Positions 28,285 through 36,147 of a DNA stretch of 64,000 bases are shown one piece after another. The notes beneath the pieces are model-generated. The model did not search any database, was not told the origin of the DNA, and saw only the letters and a program-made list of their open reading frames with translations. This stretch comes from Azospirillum brasilense (GTDB lineage: Bacteria > Pseudomonadota > Alphaproteobacteria > Azospirillales > Azospirillaceae): NCBI RefSeq assembly GCF_007827795.1, contig NZ_VITI01000006.1, positions 218,901 through 282,900 on the forward strand. The letters are read 5' to 3'. Every line of letters starts with the position of its first letter. The first letter of the stretch is position 1. The position numbers and the translations under genes are program-made.

Positions 28285-29016
28285 ATGGCGGCCGTTACGA
28301 TCGTTGTCGTCGAGGACGAGGCGTCTCTGCGACGTGACATGATCGAGTACCTGCGCAGTTGCGGCTTCGATGCAATCGGGGCGAAGAGTGGACGCGAACT
28401 GGACGAACAGATCGCGTCGCGCCCGGTGTCCTTGGTTGTTCTGGACGTCAACCTTCCGGGTGAAGACGGATTCAAGATCGCCACGCGGCTTCGCGAGAAT
28501 CCCGCCATTGGAATCATCATGGTGACCGCCCGCGGCTCCACCGTGGATCGGGTGGTCGGGCTGGAACTGGGGGCCGACGCCTATCTGGTGAAGCCCGTCG
28601 AAATGCGTGAACTGGAAGCCCAGGCCAAGGCCCTGCTCCGCCGTCTGGAGACGAGCAACGGCGGTGCCGCCCCGCCGGCCCCGCAGCCCTCGGGCCAGCC
28701 CGCGACCGACGAGGGCAACTGGATACTGGACGCCACCGCCTGGGCGCTGACCAGCCCGGCGGGCGTGCGCGTCAGCCTGACCAGCATGGAGATGAAGCTG
28801 GTCTCCCTGCTGGCCGGACAGGCCCGCCAGCCGGCGACTCGCGACCAGATCTCCGTCGCGCTCTACAACCGCCGCTGGAACCCCGATGACCGTTCCATCG
28901 ACACGGTGGTCGGGCGCCTGCGTCACAAGGTGGAAAACGCGATCGGTGAAACCGCCCCGGTCAAGTCGGTCCACGGCGTGGGCTATGTGTTCTCAGCCCC
29001 AGTCCGGGTGATCTGA
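28285..29016 (+). CDS. OmpR-type response regulator
   Basis: The 243-residue protein has a receiver domain with acidic pair E-D-E (10-12), phospho-acceptor D54 in V-L-D-V-N-L-P-G and the conserved K in Y-L-V-K-P-V, then a winged-helix DNA-binding domain (from about residue 140, with D-R-S-I-D-T-V-V-G-R-L-R-H-K). It lies between the SiaA-like gene and the converging histidine kinase gene at 29039, its probable kinase. Targets are unknown. Confidence 0.9.
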   Translation: MAAVTIVVVEDEASLRRDMIEYLRSCGFDAIGAKSGRELDEQIASRPVSLVVLDVNLPGEDGFKIATRLRENPAIGIIMVTARGSTVDRVVGLELGADAYLVKPVEMRELEAQAKALLRRLETSNGGAAPPAPQPSGQPATDEGNWILDATAWALTSPAGVRVSLTSMEMKLVSLLAGQARQPATRDQISVALYNRRWNPDDRSIDTVVGRLRHKVENAIGETAPVKSVHGVGYVFSAPVRVI

Positions 29017-29038
29017 ACGGCGGGGGCTCTGACGCCGT

Positions 29039-30088
29039 TCAGGCGGCTGCGTCGTCCGGAGGCGTGTCCTTCGGGAAAGTCAGGACAAAGCGCGTTCCCT
29101 GCCCCGGCGCGCTGTCCACGGAAATCGTCCCCTTCAGCGCGCCGACCGCCAGATTGTGCACGATGTGCAGGCCAAGCCCGCTGCCGCCCTCGCCGCGCCG
29201 GGTGGTGAAGAACGGATCGAAGACCCGCGGCAGATGGTCCGGCGGAATGCCCCGGCCGTTGTCGGTGTAGACCAGCCGCACGGTGCCGGGTTCCGGCTCG
29301 TCCACGGCGATCGACAGGGAACCGCCCTGCCCCTCGGCCCCATGCGCGTCAACGAAGGCGTGGGTGACGGAATTCATCACGAAATTGGTCAGGATCTGCG
29401 ACAAGGCGCCCGGATAGGTGTCCACCACCAGCCCGTCGGGGCAGGACACGATGATGCTGTGCTTGCCTTGACGGAGCTTCGGTTCCAGGCTGACCAGCGT
29501 CTCCTGGATGTAGCGGTTGAGATGCACGACCCGGCGCTCGGCGCTGGCGCGGTCCACCGCCACCTGCTTGAAGCTGGCGATCAGCTTGGCCGCCCGCTCG
29601 CAATTGGTGAGGATCAGCGCCGTCGTGTCGGTCGCCGTGGCGACGTAGCGGGAAAAATCCGACTTGCTCAATTCGCCCGACTGGGCACGCCCGCGCAACC
29701 GCGCCGTGGCGTCCGACAAATGCGACGCGCAGGACACGGCGATGCCCACGGGCGTGTTGATCTCGTGGGCCACCCCGGCCACCAGGGCGCCCAGGGACGC
29801 CAGCTTCTCCGCGCGGACCATCGCCTCCTGCGCTTCGCGCAGGTCGGCCAGCGCGGTTTCCGCCTCCTGCCGGCGGCGCTCCAGCTCCTGGTTGGCGGAG
29901 CCGAGCTGCGCCTGGAGCCGGTCGCTGACCCGGACCAGCCGGCGCTGTTCGCGCGTGCTGCGCTGGAACGCCTCCACCAGCGCCTCGAAGTCGGCGCGCA
30001 GTTCGGGCGCGGCGGCGCCCAGCCTCTCCCCCAGAAGGCGGGCCTGCTCGATGGCCTGCTCTTCGGCGGCGAAGAGGTTGAAGGTCAT
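29039..30088 (-). CDS. Soluble histidine kinase of the Sia-like operon
   Basis: The 349-residue kinase has no membrane segment. Residues 1-95 are a coiled-coil stalk with R-R-L-V-R-V-S-D-R-L-Q-A-Q-L (49-62), which resembles the stalk that precedes effector domains in Sia/adenylate-cyclase-type proteins. The kinase core has an H box G-V-A-H-E-I-N-T-P (His 108), N box N-F-V-M-N-S-V-T-H, and G boxes D-N-G-R-G-I-P and G-S-G-L-G-L-H. The start at 30088 overlaps the SiaC-like stop (ATGA). It probably phosphorylates the regulator at 28285; control by the SiaC-like protein is inferred. Confidence 0.85.
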   Translation of the reverse strand: MTFNLFAAEEQAIEQARLLGERLGAAAPELRADFEALVEAFQRSTREQRRLVRVSDRLQAQLGSANQELERRRQEAETALADLREAQEAMVRAEKLASLGALVAGVAHEINTPVGIAVSCASHLSDATARLRGRAQSGELSKSDFSRYVATATDTTALILTNCERAAKLIASFKQVAVDRASAERRVVHLNRYIQETLVSLEPKLRQGKHSIIVSCPDGLVVDTYPGALSQILTNFVMNSVTHAFVDAHGAEGQGGSLSIAVDEPEPGTVRLVYTDNGRGIPPDHLPRVFDPFFTTRRGEGGSGLGLHIVHNLAVGALKGTISVDSAPGQGTRFVLTFPKDTPPDDAAA

Positions 30089-30483
30089 GACGCCCCGTCT
30101 GCGGGAATCTGTTTCAGAGTGAAGGCGACGTGATGCAGATCCTCGGAGAAATCCTCGCCCAATTCCTGCATGGAATCGTCGTTCTCCTCGTAACACCAGG
30201 TGACGGAGATGCTGCGCCCATCGCTGGCCGCCGTCTCCAGCATCTGGAAGATGTTCATCAGGGCCTTCGCGCTGGAGCTGTTGAAGTACAGCAGCTCCAT
30301 GTCGAACCGGATGGGATGACCGCCCGCCTCGGCCAGGAAGGCGCGGAGCGCCGCGAAGATCGGCCCGAAGAAGGTCGCCACGTCGTCGGGATAGGACTCG
30401 CCGCTGAGACGGAGCACGCCCTGGGCGAAGTCGAAATCGACCTCGGGCGTCCGGCCCGTCGCGGGTAATTTCAGGGATTCCAT
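30085..30483 (-). CDS. SiaC-like regulatory phosphoprotein (DUF1987)
   Basis: The 132-residue protein shows the SiaC pattern: T-P-E-V-D-F-D near the N-terminus, L-S-G-E-S-Y-P-D-D, and L-L-Y-F-N-S-S-S-A-K-A-L. In Pseudomonas the residue after F-N is the threonine phosphorylated by SiaB; here it is Ser 69. It should act as the switch protein between the SiaB-like kinase and the SiaA-like phosphatase. A GTG at 30501 could start six codons earlier; the ATG gives the usual family start. Confidence 0.82.
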   Translation of the reverse strand: MESLKLPATGRTPEVDFDFAQGVLRLSGESYPDDVATFFGPIFAALRAFLAEAGGHPIRFDMELLYFNSSSAKALMNIFQMLETAASDGRSISVTWCYEENDDSMQELGEDFSEDLHHVAFTLKQIPADGAS

Positions 30484-30509
30484 GGTCGTCCGGATGTCCA
30501 CAGCCGCTT

Positions 30510-31061
30510 TCAGATCCGAGCCTTGAGGCAGAAGAAGCTCTTGCCCTCGTCCATTTCGAGGAAGTCGTACTCGATGGGTTCGCTGGCGCGGCGCGCGATC
30601 TCGATCAGCCCGATGTTGGCGCCCCGCGCGCCCTCTTCCGGGGTTTCGCGCAACTGCTCCCGGTAATAGGTCTTGATCGCGTCCTTGTCCAAGCCCTTCA
30701 GATACTCCAGCCGTTCGCGCAGGCGCGGCACGTCGGCGTTGTACACGGTGTTCCCGCAGACGATGAAGACCTTCCCGCCTTCCATGCCGATGGTGACCAT
30801 GCCGGCGCTCAGTTCGACCGGCTTCTCGCGCGCGCCGGTCACCTTCTCGGCCGAATAACGGATGATGTTCTGCATCTGCTCGACGAAGACGGCGAAGACC
30901 CGGCGGACCGTCGGGCCATCGGTGTCTTCCAACGTCATCTTTTCCCGCAACGCCTCACCCAGGGAATAGAGTATCCCCTCGGACAGATAGCCGCTGAACG
31001 AGAAGATGATGCCTTTCTCGTCAAGGTCCCGTTTGATCCCGACATATTGTTGAGCGAGCAT
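30510..31061 (-). CDS. SiaB-like protein kinase (DUF6272)
   Basis: The 183-residue protein begins M-L-A-Q-Q-Y-V-G-I-K and has the SiaB features I-F-S-F-S-G-Y-L-S-E-G, the N-box-like V-E-Q-M-Q-N-I-I-R-Y-S and the ATP-lid-like G-A-R-G-A-N-I-G-L-I-E. It belongs to the GHKL-type serine/threonine kinases that phosphorylate SiaC. The gene for the SiaC-like protein follows after 26 bases. A GTG 34 codons earlier exists but the ATG at 31061 gives the normal family N-terminus. Confidence 0.82.
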   Translation of the reverse strand: MLAQQYVGIKRDLDEKGIIFSFSGYLSEGILYSLGEALREKMTLEDTDGPTVRRVFAVFVEQMQNIIRYSAEKVTGAREKPVELSAGMVTIGMEGGKVFIVCGNTVYNADVPRLRERLEYLKGLDKDAIKTYYREQLRETPEEGARGANIGLIEIARRASEPIEYDFLEMDEGKSFFCLKARI

Positions 31062-31230
31062 GGTGGAGTCCACGGTTCTTCCGTTGGAGTGCGACGAGGC
31101 CGTCCGTTGCGTCTGAACGTTCCGGACCGCATCCGGAGTTCGCGCCGGCCTCGTTATGGACACGTTACATTTCCGTCCGCCGCGCTGGAAGAATTATCAC
31201 GGCGCACAACGGCAGCCCGGCGTTGCGGAT

Positions 31231-33006
31231 TCAGCCTTTCACGGGAAGGCGGACGCGGAAGACGCTGCCCTGCCCGACCGTGCTTTCCGCGGTGATCGAT
31301 CCGCCGTGCAGCAGGATGATCTGCCGCACCGTGTGCAGACCGATTCCCGTTCCCGGCACACCCACGGAACCGGCCCCCCGGTAATGCCGCTCGAACAGCA
31401 GGGGCAACTCGTTCCGCGGGATGCCGCGGCCCTGGTCGGCCACCTCCACCACCGCCACGCAGCCCTCGGCCCACCCGCTCACCGTGACGCGGCAGTCGCC
31501 GTCCGAGTATTTGAAGGCGTTGTTCAGCAGGTTGTTGAAGAGCATTCCCAGCAGATGCCCGTCGGCCATCACCATCGGCGGCAGACGGTCGAGATCGAGG
31601 CGGAAGTCGCACCCTGGGTAGGCGGTGCGGAAGGGTTCGGTCACCGAACGCAGCAGCGCCGGCAGATCAACCTCCGCCCGTTGCACCTTCAGCGTTCCGG
31701 CCTGCAGCCTTTCGTCGGTCAGATGCGTGTCGATCAGTCCGGTCAGGCGCTGCACGCTGCTGCGGATGACGCGCAGCCGCTCCAGCGACTCCGGGGTCTC
31801 CCGCTCCGCCCGCAGGGTCAGCATCTGCGCCGCGCTGTCGATGATGGCCAGCGGGGTACGGAATTCGTGGCTGACCATGGTGACGAACTGACGCTGCTGC
31901 TCGCGGGCGACCAGCTCAGCCTCCAGCGCGCGTTCCACCCGCTCCTTGGCGGCGACCAGAGCGGCTTGGTTGGCGGCCAGCTCGGCCGTCCGCTCGCCGA
32001 CGCGCCGTTCCAGCGACTGGTTCAGCGCCACCAGATCCTCATAGAGGCACACATTGTCGAAACCGATGATGACACGGGCGCAGAACAGCTCCAGCAGCCG
32101 TTGGTCGTCCTCGCTATAGGGCTCGCTCCGCTCCAGGGCGAAGACCGTCGTCCCGTGCTCCCGCGTGCGGAAGGCCAGGATGCAGCGAGCCGATCCGAAA
32201 CTGCTCCGCTGGGTCTCGAAGGCGGAGATCACCTGGGCGGTCAGGTCGGGCTCCAGCGCGTCGGAGGCGGGGCGCCCGATAAGCCGCGCGAAGCGGCTGG
32301 AGCCGGCGATCACCGTTGCCCGCGTCTTGCCGTCGCCGCGGTCCACCATGCGGCAGGCCAGAACGGCGCCGCCGCTGTTGTCCACGACCTTGCTGAGCTG
32401 GTCCACCAGCCCTTCCACCAGCGTGCGCATGGAGCGGGTTTCGAACAGCGGGGCGGAGGCGGCGAGAATGCGCTCCAGACCCTGGCGGTGCCGCTCGATG
32501 GTCACGATGTCGCGCCACGCCCGCAGTCCGCTGACCAGCGTGGTGAACAGGCGCTGGGCGGTGAGTTCGCTCTTGGCCTTGTAATCGTTGATGTCGTAGG
32601 CGACGACCACGTCCCGCTCCGGCGCCTGCCCCGGCTGGCCGGTGCGCAGGATGATGCGCATACGGTGGTTGTTCAGGTCCTCGCGGATGAAGCGGACCAG
32701 ACGCAGCCCGGCGTCGTCCGTCTCCATCACCACGTCGAGAAGCGCCACCGGGATGTCCGGGCGCGTCAGAAGCAGCGACCGCGCGGCCGCGGCGGACAGG
32801 GCGCTGACCACCTCGAACGGCCGGCCTTCGAACTCGAAATCGCGCAGCAGCACCTCGGTCATGGTATGGACCTGGGGATCGTCGTCGACCACCAGAACGG
32901 GCCAGGGGTCCGCCGGTCGGGCGTTGGCCGCGGAGTCGTCGGCAAACCCGTCGTCGGGGCCGAACAGCGGCTCGTCGTCCAGACCTTCGTCCATATCCTG
33001 GCCCAT
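31231..33006 (-). CDS. Receiver-DUF3369-histidine kinase hybrid protein
   Basis: The 591-residue soluble protein has an N-terminal receiver (acidic patch V-V-D-D-D, acceptor D91), then DUF3369 (A-Y-D-I-N-D-Y-K-A-K-S-E-L-T-A-Q-R-L-F) with a GAF-like part, a coiled coil (about 325-372), and a HisKA-ATPase core with M-V-S-H-E-F-R-T-P (His 380) and G-T-G-I-G-L-H. It is a phosphorelay kinase that is itself switched by phosphorylation. ATG 33006 has GGAGGAGG upstream. It lies upstream of the SiaB-like gene on the same strand. Confidence 0.88.
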   Translation of the reverse strand: MGQDMDEGLDDEPLFGPDDGFADDSAANARPADPWPVLVVDDDPQVHTMTEVLLRDFEFEGRPFEVVSALSAAAARSLLLTRPDIPVALLDVVMETDDAGLRLVRFIREDLNNHRMRIILRTGQPGQAPERDVVVAYDINDYKAKSELTAQRLFTTLVSGLRAWRDIVTIERHRQGLERILAASAPLFETRSMRTLVEGLVDQLSKVVDNSGGAVLACRMVDRGDGKTRATVIAGSSRFARLIGRPASDALEPDLTAQVISAFETQRSSFGSARCILAFRTREHGTTVFALERSEPYSEDDQRLLELFCARVIIGFDNVCLYEDLVALNQSLERRVGERTAELAANQAALVAAKERVERALEAELVAREQQRQFVTMVSHEFRTPLAIIDSAAQMLTLRAERETPESLERLRVIRSSVQRLTGLIDTHLTDERLQAGTLKVQRAEVDLPALLRSVTEPFRTAYPGCDFRLDLDRLPPMVMADGHLLGMLFNNLLNNAFKYSDGDCRVTVSGWAEGCVAVVEVADQGRGIPRNELPLLFERHYRGAGSVGVPGTGIGLHTVRQIILLHGGSITAESTVGQGSVFRVRLPVKG

Positions 33007-33234
33007 GGCCTCCTCCACGCACGACCTACTCAAATGGTTCCGCATCACCGGCCAGAAAGGCACCAAAGCGGTACGAGACCTAGGCCCGCCCGTCCAGGGC
33101 CGTATCAAATTGTCACAAAACGCAGTGTTTTAGAGCCACCTAGCGCGAATTGGCGCCGATTCTGCCCTTTGATGAATACCCAAGTATTACCTTAATCTTT
33201 TATACTCCCCGAAAACGAGGGAGTTGGCCCACGT

Positions 33235-34284
33235 ATGGACATGGAACTCAACGGCGATCTTACGAGCGGTTACCGGGTCGCCGATCTCAAGGGCGGCGAT
33301 CTTGATGCTGGGGGCTTGGACGGCATGGACCTGAACGGCACGAACCCGAACGGCGCATCCGCCCGATACGCGGCGTTCCGCCGGTTCCTGTCGCGCTTCG
33401 ATCACCGAACCGGTTCGTCGCGGACCGCGGAGCAACCGGCAAGCCCCCCCATGCGCACCATGCTTCTTGGCCTGCTGTCCAGCCGGCGCCGGGCCCACAC
33501 GCGCCGCCTGTGGGCGCGTTGGCTGGAACCGGTGATGCTGCGCGATCCGGTCCTGCTCTCCATTCCGGACCCGTTGCCCGGCTGCATTCGCGTCATCGAC
33601 ACCGCCGGCTGGTGGCCGGCCCTGTCGCGGCGCATGAACGACCTGCCGGTCACCGTGCAGACCCGCCTGGAGAACCGGCTGGCCGACGGCGCCCTGGATC
33701 GCGTCCTCGCCTCGCCGGAAATGGTGGACTGGGCCGAAACCTTGCGTGACCGGTCGCTGGCCGTCCTGGACGCAATGCGCACCGACCCCGCCGCGCTCGC
33801 CCACTTCCTGGAGGAGGCCAACACGCATCGCATGCGTGCCGCCAGCACCCTGGCAATTCCCGGTGGCGTCGCTGCGCTGCGTCCCTTGGACGGCACGGAT
33901 GTGGACACGCTGGCCGCCGCGCTGCGCCTGTCCGACGGGTGGCGGTCGCTGGGCGGGCGGGCGCCGGACATGGAGATCGACGAGTTGCTGGCCTGCGTGC
34001 GCGGCGCGATGGCCGACGGCAGCGTCCCGCCGGAGGCGATGGCCCTCTTCGCGGTGGCCGGTCTTTACACACGCCGCGATCCCCTGCTCGGCGCGGCGCT
34101 TCGCGCGCTGCTGCCCCTACCGCTGGTCGATGCCGCCGCCGCCTGGCTGACGGCGCACACGGAGGAGACGGATGGCGGCGTTGTGGAGATGCCTCCGCTC
34201 GGCGGCGGTCCGGCCCTGTCCGGGGTGATGGGCGCGACCGGCGCATCGGCTGGCCGACTGGGCGGCGGATTGGGCGGACGCTGA
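33235..34284 (+). CDS. Unrecognised protein, first gene of a three-gene operon
   Basis: The 349-residue protein has no signal peptide or clear membrane span. Residues 1-45 are rich in D, G, N and L with loose repeats (D-L-K-G-G-D-L-D-A-G-G-L-D-G), residues 90-315 look alpha-helical (R-R-R-A-H-T-R-R-L-W-A-R-W-L and later helices), and the tail is Gly-rich. I do not recognise the family. Two coiled-coil membrane protein genes follow at 20 bases and with overlap. A TATACT at 33201 may be part of its promoter. Confidence 0.6.
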   Translation: MDMELNGDLTSGYRVADLKGGDLDAGGLDGMDLNGTNPNGASARYAAFRRFLSRFDHRTGSSRTAEQPASPPMRTMLLGLLSSRRRAHTRRLWARWLEPVMLRDPVLLSIPDPLPGCIRVIDTAGWWPALSRRMNDLPVTVQTRLENRLADGALDRVLASPEMVDWAETLRDRSLAVLDAMRTDPAALAHFLEEANTHRMRAASTLAIPGGVAALRPLDGTDVDTLAAALRLSDGWRSLGGRAPDMEIDELLACVRGAMADGSVPPEAMALFAVAGLYTRRDPLLGAALRALLPLPLVDAAAAWLTAHTEETDGGVVEMPPLGGGPALSGVMGATGASAGRLGGGLGGR

Positions 34285-34303
34285 TGGTTCGGATGATGAC
34301 GCG

Positions 34304-34876
34304 ATGAACATGGACACCTTCGCCTTCGCCGTGCTGGTCCTCTGCGTCGGCGCCCTCGGCCTCGCCATCGTCTATGAGGCGTCCCGCATGACCGCCACCA
34401 GCAGCCGCAAGGCGCTGGCGCGGCGGAAGCTGGACGCCCTGACCGCCGACCTCGCCACGCTCGGCCGGCAGATCGAGGATGCCCAGGCCGAAAGCGCCGC
34501 CCGGCAAGAGTCCATCGACCGGCTGACCGCCGAGCGCGGGCGCCTGACCAGCCTGATCGCGTCGGTGAAGGCATCCAAGGTCGCCCTGGTGCACGAAATC
34601 GGCGACGCGCAGAGCGGCGCCCAGCGCTATGAGAGCGAGTTGCGCACCGTTCCGGATTTCGCCCGCCTCGACCCTCGGCGCATGCTGTTCGCACGGGTGA
34701 TCTGGGAGCGCCGGAACATCGCCCGCGTCTGGGCCGACACCCCGGACGCCGCGGCCGCGATGCTTCAGCGCGCCTTCAGCGCGCGCAACGGGGTGCTGTC
34801 CTCGCGGCCCGAGACGATCCCATTGATCCCGGCCGGAAACGGGGCCAACGACGGCGTACGGCCGGTCTCCCCATGA
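34304..34876 (+). CDS. Membrane-anchored coiled-coil protein, second gene of operon
   Basis: The 190-residue protein has one N-terminal membrane segment (about 5-25) followed by a long coiled coil (about 35-100), then a short helical domain with R-R-M-L-F-A-R-V-I-W-E-R-R-N. The tail is Pro/Gly-rich. No known family. Its stop overlaps the next start (ATGA). The design (anchor, stalk, small head) matches the third gene and suggests the two form a complex. Confidence 0.6.
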   Translation: MNMDTFAFAVLVLCVGALGLAIVYEASRMTATSSRKALARRKLDALTADLATLGRQIEDAQAESAARQESIDRLTAERGRLTSLIASVKASKVALVHEIGDAQSGAQRYESELRTVPDFARLDPRRMLFARVIWERRNIARVWADTPDAAAAMLQRAFSARNGVLSSRPETIPLIPAGNGANDGVRPVSP

Positions 34877-35418
34877 CGGCGATCATCCTCTACGCGGCGC
34901 TGCTGATTCTGGCGGCCAGTGTGCTGGTGAACCGGATGGGCGAACGCCGCGTCCGCGCGGCGCGCGACGAACTGGTCACCGCCGACAAGGATATCCGGAC
35001 CATCGAGCAAAGCGTCCAGGAGGCCCGGAAGACGCTGGAGACGACCCGCGGGAAGCTGGGCGGCCTGGAGGAGACGCTGGCCGAGGCGAAGCGGCAGGCC
35101 GAGGTGCTGGAACGGCAGCTCGACGCGGTCCAGCAGGCGCCGATGGAACTTTTCCACATCTTCGACCGTCTGGAGGCCCGGCCCGGAACAATCTGGGAGG
35201 TGGCGGTGCGCCGCGCCCCGGACGCGCTCTACACCAGCGCCGCCATGGCCGCTTCCTGGCGCGACGGGCGGGCCTACCTGATCGTCGCGGCCAACCAGAA
35301 GGAGGCGCTGGACCGCGTCGCCCAGCGCTTTCCACGCGTGAACGGCTACGAGATCGGGCCGGTCCTGACCTGCCGCCTGTTCCTGCCCAAGGACGCAGCG
35401 GAGCGCAAACGGGCGTGA
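34873..35418 (+). CDS. Membrane-anchored coiled-coil protein, third gene of operon
   Basis: The 181-residue protein has an N-terminal membrane segment (about 2-20), a coiled coil (about 25-90) and a C-terminal globular part of 90 residues (W-E-V-A-V-R-R-A-P-D-A-L-Y, R-D-G-R-A-Y-L-I-V-A-A-N) that may bind something. It overlaps the stop of the second gene. No family is recognised. The trio may be a membrane-tethered structural or sensory assembly; this is inference from shape only. Confidence 0.6.
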   Translation: MTAIILYAALLILAASVLVNRMGERRVRAARDELVTADKDIRTIEQSVQEARKTLETTRGKLGGLEETLAEAKRQAEVLERQLDAVQQAPMELFHIFDRLEARPGTIWEVAVRRAPDALYTSAAMAASWRDGRAYLIVAANQKEALDRVAQRFPRVNGYEIGPVLTCRLFLPKDAAERKRA

Positions 35419-35492
35419 CCCGCCCTGTGAGCCCCACCACAGCGGGGCGAGAACACCAGGGCTAGAGTGGATCGAACGCCCCTCCCGCCCTG

Positions 35493-35675
35493 GTGACCGC
35501 CATGACCCGACGCAGCGCATTCCACCCTCAGCCCCCACCCCCGTCACAGCCGGCGACCCGCGAGCGCCCCGAGCCCAGCCTCGCGTTCCTGCCTCTGGAC
35601 GACCGCCGCTGTCCCCGCCGCGAGATCGCCGTGCTGTGCGAGACCGACAGCGGCCATCGCTGGGACGGGGCTTGA
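35493..35675 (+). CDS. Possible 60-residue protein, low support
   Basis: A short open frame codes for a Pro/Arg-rich product with a plausible C-terminal part (C-E-T-D-S-G-H-R-W-D-G). No ribosome binding site is clear and I do not recognise it. It occupies the start of a 398-base gap that otherwise holds only the riboswitch; it may be spurious. Confidence 0.2.
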   Translation: MTAMTRRSAFHPQPPPPSQPATRERPEPSLAFLPLDDRRCPRREIAVLCETDSGHRWDGA

Positions 35676-35713
35676 CCGGGCAACCCGCATCCCTATATCC
35701 CGGTCGCCTTCCC

Positions 35714-35810
35714 GTGAGGACGACCTCACCACGGCACGCCCGACCATGGCACCCCCGAGCCGGGCGTGGGGAGTTCGGCGGGGACGACCCTGCCTCCAAT
35801 CCATCGGAGG
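35714..35810 (+). promoter_or_regulatory. Guanidine-II (mini-ykkC) riboswitch
   Basis: Two hairpins each carry the diagnostic ACGR loop: GTGAGG-ACGA-CCTCAC (35714-35729) and GGCGGGG-ACGA-CCCTGCC (35777-35794, one G-U pair). A third hairpin (CACGCCCG/CGGGCGTG) fills the linker. CCTCC at 35793-35797 shares bases with the second hairpin and can instead pair with the ribosome binding site GGAGG at 35806-35810. Guanidine binding should stabilise the hairpins and free that site. The gene behind is a Gdx/SugE exporter, the usual target. Confidence 0.88.
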
Positions 35811-35816
35811 TGTTCC

Positions 35817-36134
35817 GTGTCCTGGGTCATCCTGTTCTTCGCCGGCCTGTTCGAGATCGGCTGGGCCGTCGGCCTGAAGCAGACGGAAGGCTTCACCCGT
35901 CCCATTCCCACCGCGCTGACCGTCGCCTCGATGGTCGTCAGCCTCGCCCTGCTGGGGATGGCGCTGAAGTCGCTGCCGCTCGGCACCGCCTACGCCGTGT
36001 GGACCGGCATCGGGACGGTCGGCACGGTCATCCTGGGCATCCTGCTCTACGGGGAATCCGCCGACATCCTGCGGCTCGGCTGCATCGCGCTGATCGTGGC
36101 GGGCATCCTCGGGCTGAAGCTGATCACGCCCTGA
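35817..36134 (+). CDS. gdx: SMR-family guanidinium exporter (Gdx/SugE)
   Basis: The 105-residue protein has four membrane helices and the SugE/Gdx start [20 protein letters not shown], with the essential glutamate in helix I (F-E-I-G) and [11 protein letters not shown] in helix III. It works as a dual-topology dimer that exchanges guanidinium for protons. The GTG start at 35817 follows GGAGG at seven bases. Expression is most likely switched on by guanidine through the riboswitch. Confidence 0.93.
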   Translation: MSWVILFFAGLFEIGWAVGLKQTEGFTRPIPTALTVASMVVSLALLGMALKSLPLGTAYAVWTGIGTVGTVILGILLYGESADILRLGCIALIVAGILGLKLITP

Positions 36135-36147
36135 CCCATCGCCGCCA

